From positions 1,984,001 to 2,048,000 of the forward strand of contig NZ_CP120733.1 of the NCBI RefSeq assembly GCF_029542625.1: a stretch of 64,000 nucleotides of DNA, read 5' to 3'. The DNA comes from Tepidibacter hydrothermalis. Lineage in GTDB: Bacteria; Bacillota; Clostridia; Peptostreptococcales; Peptostreptococcaceae. The notes beneath the pieces are model-generated. The model did no database searches. It saw nothing but the letters and a program-made list of their open reading frames with translations, and was not told the origin of the DNA. A program made the position numbers and the translations under genes. Below, piece by piece: positions 52,023-61,642 of the stretch (positions are counted from its first letter, which is position 1; each line of letters opens with the position of its first letter).

Positions 52023-52142
52023 TTTTCATTTTGAAAAATAATTTTCATTTTGGAAATTTTCATCTAGTTTCAGTTACTTTTCTACATTTTAAGCTACTTT
52101 TCACGTATTTTATCCATATTTTTTAATTTTTCATTTTGAAAA
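52023..52142. promoter_or_regulatory. Three enhancer-like dyads TTTTCA-N3-TGAAAA
   Basis: Copies at 52,023-52,037, 52,042-52,056 (one base different, TGGAAA) and 52,128-52,142. Each is a symmetric 15-mer. They lie 140-275 bases upstream of the sigma-54 promoter and downstream of the activator gene, as upstream activating sequences do. The first two are 19 bp apart; the third is 86 bp further. Confidence 0.7.
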
Positions 52143-52152
52143 TTCCCATTTA

Positions 52153-53898
52153 TTACCCCTTCAATTTTCTATATAGAGTAGTCATACCTATACCAAGCTT
52201 CTTTGCAACTAATTCTTTTCCTTTAGTATCATCTCCATATTTTTTCAAAGCTTTAAGTATATATTTTTTTTCAATTTCCTTTAAAGAAAGTATTTTTTCA
52301 TTTGCTATTTCATCTGTAACAATTTTTTCTTGAGGTTCTTCTATGTATTTAGGTAGCATATGTGGCATTATGATTTTATTTTCCTCTGCCATATTCATCA
52401 TGAATTCAACTACATTTTCAAGCTCCCTTACATTACCAGGCCAGCTGTAATTTTTTAAAAGCTTTTTAGTCTTAGAGTCTACGCCTTCAACTTTTTTTAG
52501 AAACAATTTGTTGAATTTATTTATAATATTCATCATAATAATTTCAATATCATCATCTCGTTCTCTAAGAGAAGGAATTTCTAACGGTATTATATTTAAT
52601 CTATAATATAGGTCTTCTCTAAATGTTTTATCTTCTATTGCTTTTTTTAAATCTCTATTAGTAGCAGCGATTACCCTAATATCAAGTTCTATAAGACGAT
52701 TAGATCCTATTCTTACTAAAGTTCTCTCCTGTAATATCCTAAGTATTTTCACTTGAAGATATAGAGGCATATCCCCTATTTCATCTAAAAATATAGTTCC
52801 TTTATTAGCAAGTTCAAATTTACCTATTTTTCCATTAGGATCTGCTCCCGTAAAAGCACCTCTTATATATCCAAACAATTCACTTTCTAATAAATTATCT
52901 GGTATAGCACCACAGTTTATTGCCACAAATGGTTTATCCCATCTCCTACTTTCAGAATGAACCGCTCTTGCTATTAGCTCTTTACCCGTTCCACTCTCAC
53001 CTGTAATAAGTACAGTCGAGCTAGAATTAGATATTTTTTTTATTTTTTCCTTTATATTCATTATAGAATTTGAATTACCTAATATATTGTCTATATTTAT
53101 CAAGTTAGGAGCTACCTGAAGCTTGTTTTTAAAATTATTAGCCTTCTTTATTTTGCTAAATATTAATATTTTATCACATGAATCTATATGTGGAAATACA
53201 GGTATTAATTTGCCAATAAGATATATACTCTTATCATTTAAAATCAATTTATATTCTTCCTCACCTGCTATATGTTCTTTCACAACCGATAGTTTGACTT
53301 TTAAATTTTCTGTCTTATCTAGTTTCAATTGATTTATAGCGCTTGAATTCATATCTGTTATAATGTCATCTTCATTTAATACTACTACTCCCTTGTCAAC
53401 ACTATCTATTATTTGATTCAATAGATTTATCATAGATTGTTTTTTTTCATGTTCTAAATTTTCATAGACCTTCATACTTATGAATTCACTTATCCTATCT
53501 AAAAACTCTAAATACGAATCTAAATTGGCACTTAAAAGTTGTTTTTGCTTTTCGTTATAGCAAACAAGACCTATAACCCCTATTATTTCTTCATTTGATT
53601 TTATAGGTTCACATATCAACATCGTTTCTATGCAACTTAATTTATCTGTACATCCTTGGCAAAATTTATGTTTTTTAGGATTTTTTATTATATAGGATTC
53701 ACCAGTCTTTAATACGTGTTGGTATATAGAACCTTCATTAGACATATCTTGGTTAATTTTATCTTTATATATACCCGTTCCAGCTATTCTATACAAATTA
53801 TTATCAACTATTTCAACATCTACATTTATAATAGTAGATATTGCATTGGCATATTTTATTACAGTAGCTTGAATTTTTTTAAGTTCAGTATCTTTCAT
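52153..53898 (-). CDS. Sigma-54-dependent transcriptional activator
   Basis: A 581-residue enhancer-binding protein. Residues ~1-150 form a GAF-like sensor with a Cys-rich insert (KFCQGCTDKLSCIETMLIC). Residues ~165-255 look like a PAS domain. The AAA+ core has Walker A TGESGTGKELIARAVH, the sigma-54 loop RGAFTGADPN, Walker B GTIFLDEIGDMPL and RLNIIPLEIPSLRERDDDIE. The C-terminus is a Fis-type helix-turn-helix (KELVAKKLGIGMTTLYRKLK). ATG 53,898 follows AAAGGGAGGAAGTTT. It lies directly upstream of the operon it should control. Confidence 0.94.
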   Translation of the reverse strand: MKDTELKKIQATVIKYANAISTIINVDVEIVDNNLYRIAGTGIYKDKINQDMSNEGSIYQHVLKTGESYIIKNPKKHKFCQGCTDKLSCIETMLICEPIKSNEEIIGVIGLVCYNEKQKQLLSANLDSYLEFLDRISEFISMKVYENLEHEKKQSMINLLNQIIDSVDKGVVVLNEDDIITDMNSSAINQLKLDKTENLKVKLSVVKEHIAGEEEYKLILNDKSIYLIGKLIPVFPHIDSCDKILIFSKIKKANNFKNKLQVAPNLINIDNILGNSNSIMNIKEKIKKISNSSSTVLITGESGTGKELIARAVHSESRRWDKPFVAINCGAIPDNLLESELFGYIRGAFTGADPNGKIGKFELANKGTIFLDEIGDMPLYLQVKILRILQERTLVRIGSNRLIELDIRVIAATNRDLKKAIEDKTFREDLYYRLNIIPLEIPSLRERDDDIEIIMMNIINKFNKLFLKKVEGVDSKTKKLLKNYSWPGNVRELENVVEFMMNMAEENKIIMPHMLPKYIEEPQEKIVTDEIANEKILSLKEIEKKYILKALKKYGDDTKGKELVAKKLGIGMTTLYRKLKG

Positions 53899-54050
53899 AA
53901 ACTTCCTCCCTTTTGTAGCATTCTCATAATTATTCATTTTATATTGAGTGAATAAGATTTACAAGTTATTTCAAATTCTTGGGTAAATTTGAATATTATC
54001 TAAGTTTATTAAACTCCATAATAAACTCTAATAAATAGATTTAATAAAAA

Positions 54051-54076
54051 AAGGCCATGGCATTTACGCCACAGCC
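54051..54076 (-). terminator. MutS2-like gene terminator
   Basis: AGGCCATGGC and GCCACAGCCT pair with two mismatches around ATTTAC; a T-run follows on the minus strand. It lies 24 bases after the stop. Confidence 0.8.
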
Positions 54077-54099
54077 TCAATTTTTATTAAATTATATAT

Positions 54100-55989
54100 C
54101 TATTTCTTCAAAATCATTTTTAAAGCTTTTTTAGATCCTCTTTTAATATCCTTCTCCAATTTTCTTTCTTTATAGCTTGTAAACAAAGTATCCATATCAT
54201 ATCCTTCTGGATACAATTCTTCAGCTTTTAGATTAGGCTTTATTCTTTTAATATTTACTTCTATAAATTTTTCATTATATAACACTTGTACATTATTAAA
54301 TTTATCAACTGTTTTATAAATTATTCCAAAGTCATCTTTATCTAATAACTTAACTCTATCCCCTACATTATATATAATAGTCTCGCTTAATGAATCCTTT
54401 ATATCTGTTTCTTCAAAAGAAGACCTCTTACTTTTTTTAACTATATCTAAATTATAATTTTTATCGTTTATATACTCTTTAGCTCTTTTTAGTACTTTAT
54501 CTTTTATGCCCATTTTTTTAGATATAAAGAGTGCATTACTATCTTCAGATGTTCCTATAGTTAATTCATATAGAGGTTCTAAAGTGTTTTTATCAAACAT
54601 CATGCCTGCATTTTGAAATTCAGGATGAAGTGATGCAAATTTTTTAATTTCACCATAATGAGTAGATGCTATTGTTATACACCCTGTTTTATAAAATTCT
54701 TCAAGGATAGAAACTGCAAGCCCGGCTCCTTCATTTGGTTCTGTTCCACTCCCAATCTCATCACATAAAACCAAAGTCGAATTGTTTGATGAGTTCATTA
54801 TTTGTGCAATATTTTTTATATGTGAAGAAAATGTGCTAAGAGCATTTTCTATACTTTGATTATCTCCTATATCAACAAATATTTTTTCAAATACACTCAT
54901 TTGAGTGTCTTCCCTTGCACATATATCAAATCCACACTGAACCATTAATGTCAAAAGTCCTACCGTTTTCAACGCAACTGTTTTTCCTCCAGCATTAGGT
55001 CCTGTTATTATCAAGCTTCTATAATTTTGTCCTATTTCCAGATTAAGAGGTACTACATCTCCTTTTAAAAGAGGATGTTTTCCATCAATTATTTTTGTAT
55101 AGCCTTTGTCATTTACCTTAGGAGTAATCCCATTTGTATTTTGACTATATTTAGCTTTAGCGAATACCATATCATATTCTGCTATTATCTCAATATTTAA
55201 TTTTATCTGTGTTATTTTTTCAAATATAAGTTCTGTTAGATAAGACAGTATCTTATATTCTTCTATAGATTCTTGTGATTTTAAACTTATAAGTTCTAGG
55301 CTTAGCTTAGACACACTATTTGGTTCTATAAAAACAGTATTTCCTTTTGATGATGTATCTAATGCTATTCCATTAACATCATTTTTATATGATGATTTTA
55401 TAGGTATAACATATCTATCATCTCTTTTACTTATTATAAATTCTTGAATATATTTTTTATTTGCTGATGATGTTAAGAATTTATTTAATTTTTCTTGTAT
55501 TTTATTTTCTTTTAATAATATATCTTTTCTTATTTTTTTAAGTTCTTTACTAGATTGCGAATCTACTTTATTTGCTTTTATACAATATATTATTTCAGTC
55601 TCTATATTTTCACATTCAGTTATATTTAAAGCATATGAACTTAGTGTTGGTGAATAAAACTCTTTATCTACCATAAAACGCTTTATTTTTTTACACCCTC
55701 TACAAAAATCTTCCATTTGCGTCAGTTCTTCTGGATGTAATACCATTCCTTTTTCAACCTTATCTATAATTGAATTTACATTAGATACGCCATCTAAAGG
55801 TATATGATTGCTAGATTCTATTATACTCCTAGCTTCTTTATTTTCATTTAATCTTCTTTTTACTATATCAATATTTCCACTAGGATATAAGTTATCTAAA
55901 AGATCTTTTCCAAGTGAAGTTTGGCAATGCGTTTTTATTATCTCTTTTAACTCTTTTAACTGTAATTTTTCAAATGTATCTTTATTCAT
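54100..55989 (-). CDS. MutS2-like ATPase without the Smr nuclease domain
   Basis: A 629-residue MutS-family protein. Core: long clamp helices, then GPNAGGKTVALKTVGLLTLM (Walker A), LVLCDEIGSGTEPNEGAGLA (Walker B), TIASTHYGEIKKFASLHPEF. Normal MutS2 is near 780 residues and ends in a C-terminal Smr endonuclease domain; here the protein ends ~190 residues after the ATPase core with a basic tail and no Smr motif. The DNA-binding N-terminal domain of MutS is also absent. Probably a MutS2-type paralogue acting on stalled ribosomes or branched DNA; the role is not settled. ATG after AAGGAGCAATATAA. Confidence 0.87.
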   Translation of the reverse strand: MNKDTFEKLQLKELKEIIKTHCQTSLGKDLLDNLYPSGNIDIVKRRLNENKEARSIIESSNHIPLDGVSNVNSIIDKVEKGMVLHPEELTQMEDFCRGCKKIKRFMVDKEFYSPTLSSYALNITECENIETEIIYCIKANKVDSQSSKELKKIRKDILLKENKIQEKLNKFLTSSANKKYIQEFIISKRDDRYVIPIKSSYKNDVNGIALDTSSKGNTVFIEPNSVSKLSLELISLKSQESIEEYKILSYLTELIFEKITQIKLNIEIIAEYDMVFAKAKYSQNTNGITPKVNDKGYTKIIDGKHPLLKGDVVPLNLEIGQNYRSLIITGPNAGGKTVALKTVGLLTLMVQCGFDICAREDTQMSVFEKIFVDIGDNQSIENALSTFSSHIKNIAQIMNSSNNSTLVLCDEIGSGTEPNEGAGLAVSILEEFYKTGCITIASTHYGEIKKFASLHPEFQNAGMMFDKNTLEPLYELTIGTSEDSNALFISKKMGIKDKVLKRAKEYINDKNYNLDIVKKSKRSSFEETDIKDSLSETIIYNVGDRVKLLDKDDFGIIYKTVDKFNNVQVLYNEKFIEVNIKRIKPNLKAEELYPEGYDMDTLFTSYKERKLEKDIKRGSKKALKMILKK

Positions 55990-56030
55990 TTATATTGCTC
56001 CTTTATTTATTAGTCTTTTATACTAATCGA

Positions 56031-56079
56031 CTTAATAAATAAGGAGTTATTTTTAGCGTTAAACTCCTTATTTATTAAG
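56031..56079. repeat. Perfect 18-bp inverted repeat
   Basis: CTTAATAAATAAGGAGTT (56,031-56,048) and its exact complement (56,062-56,079) with a 13-base loop. There is no T-run on either strand, so it is not a standard terminator. It may be an operator for the MutS2-like gene or a small mobile remnant. Confidence 0.6.
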
Positions 56080-56214
56080 TTTAACTACCAGCTCACTATA
56101 ATTATATTTTTTCATAAAACATGTCTCCTTTAGTATTTTTATTGTTCAATATATTATTTCATATATCTTGCATTTATTCAACCTAACATATTTCAACAAT
56201 TAATATATTAATTG

Positions 56215-56625
56215 TTAATCGATAACTAAAACAGTATGATATTCATTATAAGTTTCCTCTAGGTAATAATTAAGCATTGTTATCGCTTCACTCTCATTTA
56301 ACTCATCCAATTGATTAAGTATACTAATATACTTATACTTACCATCTAAATAACAAATAGATAGTATTAAATCATATCTATCTTCTATTACAACTCCATA
56401 CTTTGTAAAAATATCTTCTTCAGGATAATCATCTTCTCTATATTCAGAAAACGTATGAACAGCCTCTCTTATAAATATATTAGAAAACACAGAATTATTT
56501 ATATTTGAATTAACAGGATCCATAATAGAATTTTCTATTAAATCATATAGATAACAATTTCTATGTACAAATGATTGTCCTTTCTTTATATCAACTTTTA
56601 AATTTAAAAATTCTTCTATATTCAT
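56215..56625 (-). CDS. Small acidic protein of unknown function
   Basis: A 136-residue acidic protein, ATG after GGAGGTAATTT. Blocks: FVHRNCYLYDLIENSIMD, FSEYREDDYPEEDIFTKYGV, then IEDRYDLILSICYLD. No membrane segment. I cannot assign a family. It stands alone between the MutS2-like gene and the peroxiredoxin gene. Confidence 0.6.
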   Translation of the reverse strand: MNIEEFLNLKVDIKKGQSFVHRNCYLYDLIENSIMDPVNSNINNSVFSNIFIREAVHTFSEYREDDYPEEDIFTKYGVVIEDRYDLILSICYLDGKYKYISILNQLDELNESEAITMLNYYLEETYNEYHTVLVID

Positions 56626-56789
56626 AAATTACCTCCATTATTTTTATTAGTAGCCTCTTATTTTAACTATATATTTTAAAATTTTTAACACATTAAATCA
56701 TACTATTTTTACATATTTAAATCAATAAATAGTTGGATTGTAGCAAAGGAATACCAGGTTAATATACTAATACCGAGGAGGTATTGTAA

Positions 56790-57458
56790 ATGTACAATCC
56801 ATATTTTCATTTAATGAATCAGAAAAGATATATGAAATCAATCAAAAAAAATCGTGTATCTTCTACACGTGATAAAAAATATGTTAACTACAATAAAGGC
56901 TTTAACTTAGGTGATCCAGCACCTGAATTCACTTTAAAGGGTATAGTTGATGGAGAACCTAAAGATGTTTCTTTATCAGATTACAGAGGTAAATGGGTAG
57001 TAGTATTTTTTTATGGATCAAACTTCACATTTGTTTGACCTACTGAACTTGCAGCAGTTGCTGATGTATATGATCAATTCAAGAACTTAAATACAGAAGT
57101 ACTAGCTATTAGTACAGATAGTATATATTCTCATAAAATTTTCATGCAAGAATCTCCTTCTGCTCAAAAGATAGACTATCCTTTATTATCTGATAGAACA
57201 CAAGTTGTATCTGAAGCATATGGAGTTTTAAATGAAAAAGAAGGTTTTGCATATAGAGGTGCTTTTATAATAGATCCAGATGGAAATATTCAAGCATATC
57301 TGGTCAATCCACAGGTTGTTGGAAGAAATATATATGAGATTTTAAGAATTATACAAGGACTTCAGTACAATGAAAAAACAGGAATGGGATTACCAGCTAA
57401 CTGGAAACCTGGTGAAGAAGGTATTCCTATCGGATGGGATTATGTAGGAAAATATTAA
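56790..57458 (+). CDS. prxU: Selenocysteine-containing peroxiredoxin (PrxU-like)
   Basis: A 222-residue peroxidase when TGA at 57,036-57,038 is read as selenocysteine 83. The flanks FTFV-U-PTELAAV are exactly the peroxiredoxin site F-x-F-V-C-P-T-E, so Sec replaces the peroxidatic Cys. Before it: GDPAPEFTLKG, VSLSDYRGKWVVVFFYG. After it: VLAISTDSIYSHKIF, DYPLLSDRTQVVSEAYGV, RGAFIIDPDGNIQAYLV. The usual resolving Cys (V-C-P-A-N-W) reads G-L-P-A-N-W. The whole protein has no Cys codon. A basic ~37-residue N-terminal extension is unusual. ATG after GAGGAGGTATTGTAA. Sec peroxiredoxin is known in amino-acid-fermenting clostridia. Confidence 0.93.
57047..57067 (+). promoter_or_regulatory. Bacterial SECIS-like hairpin after the TGA
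   Basis: Nine bases after the TGA begins ACTTGCAGCAGTTGCTGATG. CAGC (57,052-57,055) pairs with GCTG (57,060-57,063) around loop AGTT (57,056-57,059), with G in the second loop position; the lower stem AC/GT has a bulged G. The loop starts 17 bases after the TGA, the spacing used by bacterial SelB-recognised elements. Confidence 0.65.
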
Positions 57459-57460
57459 TT

Positions 57461-57496
57461 TAAAAAGGCCATAGATAATTATCTATGGCCTTTTTA
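57461..57496. terminator. Perfect 36-bp palindrome, bidirectional terminator
   Basis: TAAAAAGGCCATAGATAA and its exact complement, with A-run and T-run flanks. It closes the peroxiredoxin transcript and the convergent sensor kinase. Confidence 0.9.
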
Positions 57497-57530
57497 TACA
57501 TTTGATTATATAATCTAAAGAACAATAGAA

Positions 57531-59621
57531 TTATGAATATATATCCGAAAACTCAATATTAATTTTTTCTACTTTACTTTTATCACTAGATATTTTATCT
57601 GATACAATAGGTTCTTGTTCTATTTCTATATTAGTAGGTATTTCAATAATAAATTCACTGCCTTCTCCATATTTACTATTTAAATATATCTGTCCTTCAT
57701 GCTCTTCTACTATTGATTTTACCAGTGAAAGTCCTATTCCACTTCCTTCTTTCTCCCTGTTTAACAAGGGCTGTACTTGTCTAAACCTCTCAAATATTGT
57801 TTTTTGTTCCTCTTGGGGAATACCTACCCCCGTATCTTTTACAGATATATGTACAACCTCATTTTCATCATATATATTTACAAATATACTTCCACCTTCA
57901 TTTGTAAATTTAATAGAATTAGAAAGTAGATTAAGAATGATTCTCTCAATTTTATCAGCATCACACTTAATAATTTTTTCTTCTATATCTGTATCAAATA
58001 TTATATCTATGTCTTTACTTTTTATGTATTCTACTACGGACATAGTTATATCTTCAACAACTTGAATAATATTGTGATTTTCAAAATTCATTTTTAAAAA
58101 TCCAGCATCTATTTTTGTTATATCTATTAGATTATTAATAAGCCTAAGAAGTCTGTAGCAATTTTGCTTCATCATAGGAGAATATTTTTTATAATATTCA
58201 TTTTGTTGGTCTTTATTATCGTCAGAAACCTTATCTATTAGCTGTATACTTCCTAATAAAATGTTCAAAGGAGTTTTAAGCTCATGTGATATATTCGAAA
58301 AAAATTCTGTTTTTAGCCTCTCATATTTCAATTTTTCCATAAGAATATTTTGTTTTTCCTTTTCTCTTTCCTTTCTCTGAGAAATGTCTCTTATGATTGT
58401 TAAAAACGCACTTTTTCCTTTATAGGTTATTGCATTCATTGACATTTCAACATCAATCAATTCTCCATTACTTTTAACTATTTTTTCTTCAAATGTTGGA
58501 GGAGTAATATGTAATTTTTCAACTGTATTAAGCATATCTAGAACAGTTTTTTTATAATCTTCTTTAACAAATTCTGTTATATTTTTGCCCATTATATTTT
58601 TAGAATCATCTTCCCCAAGTATTTTTATTGTGGCTTCATTGACAAACACGACTCTCCCTTTTTGATGAATAAATATTCCATCCGGACACAGTTTTACAAG
58701 CTTTTTGTAACTTTCTTCACTTTCTGAAAGTCTTTTAACTCCCTTTGCAATTTTATATTTTAAAAATAGAGTATTTATTATTAAAAAAATAATTATAAAA
58801 ATGCTTGCTATTAAAACATAGTTTTTCACTTCGTCTTTCGTAAGATATATAGTTATATATTCCCACTTAGATTTCACATCTTCTATTTCATCAACTGATA
58901 TTTTTTTTATTCCATCATTTATAAAAGTTAATAATTCCTTTTCTCCTTTTTTAACTCCAACTCTTAGAGGACGCGTATATATTGTCTGTAAAAGTTCAAA
59001 ATCCTTTAATTCAGTATAATACAAGGATATTTTTCTAATATTATTATGAGAATCTACACAAACAGCTTTTACTTCCCCTTTATCTACAGCTTTCATTACC
59101 TCTTTAATATTTTCATATACCAACAATTTCACATTAGGATAATTCTTTTCTAGATAACGTGTAGCATAGTTCTTTTTTGTAACACCAATTCCTAAATTTT
59201 TAATATCATTAATATTGAGAGCATGTACATCTTTTTCTACATATATTCCTGTCATAATATCCATAATAGGATTTCCAAAATCTATATATTCTGACCTATT
59301 ACGTCTATAAAATAATCCTAAATGGATACTTTCTTCTCCACTTTTTATAAGTTCTAATGAATTTGACCAAGATGTTGGACTTCCAAACTCTACTTCAACA
59401 TTATTAGCCTTTCCCCATGCTTTCCAAAAATCAATTAATATACCTTTAAGATTTCCTTGTGAATCTAAATAACTAAAAGGTTTCCATCCACTTACAACTG
59501 TTATTTTTATTTTCTTAGGATTTCTATCTAGTTGTTCTGTGTTAGTAATTAAGGTAAAGCTAATCAATATTATTATTATAAATATACATCTTTTTAATAT
59601 CTTTTTTATTTGTATTTTCAT
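57531..59621 (-). CDS. Sensor histidine kinase with extracellular SBP-like domain
   Basis: A 696-residue membrane kinase. Signal/anchor (CIFIIIILISFTLITN), then a periplasmic-binding-protein-3 domain of ~230 residues (VSGWKPFSYLDSQGNLKGIL, YIDFGNPIMDIMTGIYVEKD, KAVDKGEVKAVCVDSHNN), a second membrane segment (YVLIASIFIIIFLIINTLFL), PAS (PDGIFIHQKGRVVFVNEATI), HisKA (FFSNISHELKTPLNILLG, His phosphoacceptor) and HATPase (NLLSNSIKFTNEGGS, DTGVGIPQEEQ, GSGIGLSLVKSIVEEH). No response regulator is adjacent. I use ATG 59,621; a TATAAT box lies just upstream, inside the longer frame. Confidence 0.9.
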   Translation of the reverse strand: MKIQIKKILKRCIFIIIILISFTLITNTEQLDRNPKKIKITVVSGWKPFSYLDSQGNLKGILIDFWKAWGKANNVEVEFGSPTSWSNSLELIKSGEESIHLGLFYRRNRSEYIDFGNPIMDIMTGIYVEKDVHALNINDIKNLGIGVTKKNYATRYLEKNYPNVKLLVYENIKEVMKAVDKGEVKAVCVDSHNNIRKISLYYTELKDFELLQTIYTRPLRVGVKKGEKELLTFINDGIKKISVDEIEDVKSKWEYITIYLTKDEVKNYVLIASIFIIIFLIINTLFLKYKIAKGVKRLSESEESYKKLVKLCPDGIFIHQKGRVVFVNEATIKILGEDDSKNIMGKNITEFVKEDYKKTVLDMLNTVEKLHITPPTFEEKIVKSNGELIDVEMSMNAITYKGKSAFLTIIRDISQRKEREKEKQNILMEKLKYERLKTEFFSNISHELKTPLNILLGSIQLIDKVSDDNKDQQNEYYKKYSPMMKQNCYRLLRLINNLIDITKIDAGFLKMNFENHNIIQVVEDITMSVVEYIKSKDIDIIFDTDIEEKIIKCDADKIERIILNLLSNSIKFTNEGGSIFVNIYDENEVVHISVKDTGVGIPQEEQKTIFERFRQVQPLLNREKEGSGIGLSLVKSIVEEHEGQIYLNSKYGEGSEFIIEIPTNIEIEQEPIVSDKISSDKSKVEKINIEFSDIYS

Positions 59622-59752
59622 AGAGGTCTTGGTTCCTTCCAAAAATTTTTGATTATATATTAACATTATACAACATTTTTCGACATTTTATAACACTCGC
59701 ACTTAAGTTAATGTATTAATTTACACTTAGATTCATTACCTCAAATAAAAAA

Positions 59753-59800
59753 AGCTCAACTATACGATTATTTAAATTTAAATAATCGTATAGCTGAGCT
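59753..59800. terminator. 48-bp near-perfect palindrome, hcp terminator
   Basis: AGCTCAACTATACGATTATT pairs with its complement ending GAGCT with one mismatch. T-run follows on the minus strand after the hcp stop. Confidence 0.88.
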
Positions 59801-59854
59801 AAAATTATATAATAATTCTCTATCACAAATTAAATTTACTCATATTTTATAAAA

Positions 59855-61558
59855 TTAATTCTCCATAAACATTTTTATATCATCTTCTACATTTGTAATT
59901 CCACCTATTCCAAAATTGTCTACTAATACTTTAGCAACATTTGGTGATAAAAATGCTGGTAATGTTGGACCTAAGTGAATGTTCTTAACCCCTAAGTGTA
60001 GTAATGATAATAATACTATTACTGCCTTTTGCTCATACCAAGCAATATTATAAGATATAGGTAATTCATTAACATCATCTAATCCAAATACTTCTTTAAG
60101 TTTTAAAGCAATAACTACTAATGAATATGAATCATTACATTGTCCTGCATCTAGTACTCTTGGAATTCCACCAATATCACCTAAATCTAATTTATTATAT
60201 TTATACTTTGCACAACCAGCAGTTAAAATCACTGTATCATTTGGTATAGCCTTAGCAAAATCTGTGTAGTAATTTCTTGATTTTGCTCTACCATCACAAC
60301 CAGCCATTACAAAGAATCTCTTTATAGCACCAGTTTTAACAGCATCAACAACTTTATCAGCAAGAGCTAGCACTTGATTATGAGCGAACCCTCCAACTAT
60401 TTCTCCTTTTTCTATTTCAATTGGAGCTTTACACTTTTTAGCCATTTCAATTATTTGTGAGAAATCTTTTTTTCCATCTTTATTTGCTTCTATATGTTTA
60501 CATCCTGGTACACCTGAAGCACCTGTTGTAAATAATCTATTCTTGTATGAATCCTTTGGAGGAACTACGCAATTTGTAGTCATTAGTATCGGTCCATTAA
60601 ATTTATCAAATTCCTCTCCTTGTTTCCACCATGCATTCCCATAGTTTCCTGCAAAATGAGAATATTTTTTAAATTCCGGATAATACTGTCCTGCAAGCAT
60701 TTCACTATGAGTATAAACATCTACTCCTGTTCCTTTTGTTTGCTCCAATAGTAATTCTAAATCTTTTAAATCATGACCTGAAATTAGTATACCTGGATTT
60801 TTTCTAACTCCAATATCAACTTTTGTTATTTCAGGATGTCCATAAGTTCCTGTATTGGCTTGATCTAATAAAGCCATTCCATCAACACCGTATTTTCCCG
60901 CTTCCATGGCAAGTGCTACTAAATCATCTGATGTTAAGCTGTCATCAAGTGTTGCTGCTAAAGCTTTAGCCATAAATCCATGAACCTCTTCATTATTATA
61001 TCCTAAGTTCATAGCGTGTTTCATATATGCTGATAAACCTTTTAATCCATAAATTATAAGCTCTCTTAAACTTCTTATATCTTCATTTTCTGTTGATAAT
61101 ACCCCAACTTTTTCCGCTTTTTTATCAAAATCTGTGTTTGTACTACCTGACCACTCAGCAGCATCAGGTATTATAACTTCCTGTGATTCCATTCCTAATA
61201 ACTTCTTAAAGAATCCACCAGTAATTTTTATTTCACCTACTTGGCCTCCAGCTTTAGTAACTTTACCTTTTAATTCTTCTCTTAATCTTAAAGTTTCCCT
61301 TACTCTGTCTAAAATCACATTTCTATCAAAGTTAGCATTTGTTATTGTTGTAAATAAGTTTTCCGTTATATACTTATCTACTTTAGAATCAATAACTCCA
61401 ACCTTTCTTCCTTCATTACTTACTATTGCTAATCCTTTAGTTACATAAACTAATAAATCTTGAGCATTAGCCACATCTTCAGTTTTACCACATACACCTC
61501 TTACAGTGCAACCCTTGCACCCTGCTGCCTCTTGACATTGATAACAAAACATACCCAT
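59855..61558 (-). CDS. hcp: Hybrid-cluster protein (hydroxylamine / NO reductase)
   Basis: A 567-residue protein with a hybrid [4Fe-2S-2O] cluster, reducing NO or hydroxylamine in nitrosative stress. N-terminal Cys set [20 protein letters not shown] with CGKTEDV; later [97 protein letters not shown] and [15 protein letters not shown] after GAGGAGGAAATACA. It has a GTAAC-N4-GTTAC operator upstream. Confidence 0.96.
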   Translation of the reverse strand: MGMFCYQCQEAAGCKGCTVRGVCGKTEDVANAQDLLVYVTKGLAIVSNEGRKVGVIDSKVDKYITENLFTTITNANFDRNVILDRVRETLRLREELKGKVTKAGGQVGEIKITGGFFKKLLGMESQEVIIPDAAEWSGSTNTDFDKKAEKVGVLSTENEDIRSLRELIIYGLKGLSAYMKHAMNLGYNNEEVHGFMAKALAATLDDSLTSDDLVALAMEAGKYGVDGMALLDQANTGTYGHPEITKVDIGVRKNPGILISGHDLKDLELLLEQTKGTGVDVYTHSEMLAGQYYPEFKKYSHFAGNYGNAWWKQGEEFDKFNGPILMTTNCVVPPKDSYKNRLFTTGASGVPGCKHIEANKDGKKDFSQIIEMAKKCKAPIEIEKGEIVGGFAHNQVLALADKVVDAVKTGAIKRFFVMAGCDGRAKSRNYYTDFAKAIPNDTVILTAGCAKYKYNKLDLGDIGGIPRVLDAGQCNDSYSLVVIALKLKEVFGLDDVNELPISYNIAWYEQKAVIVLLSLLHLGVKNIHLGPTLPAFLSPNVAKVLVDNFGIGGITNVEDDIKMFMEN

Positions 61559-61642
61559 TGTATTTCCTCCTCATTATTTCTGTTTTTTTATATAAACATT
61601 TGAAATAAATTTCTTATTTTGTGTTTCTACAAAATAAAGTTT

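Noticed and set aside
56031-56079. Intrinsic terminator
   Set aside because: The 18-bp stem has no T-run on either strand.
57036-57038. Peroxiredoxin as a pseudogene broken by a nonsense mutation
   Set aside because: The stop is TGA exactly at the peroxidatic position, followed by a SECIS-like hairpin and intact sequence. A random nonsense mutation at that one codon is unlikely, and Sec peroxiredoxins are known.
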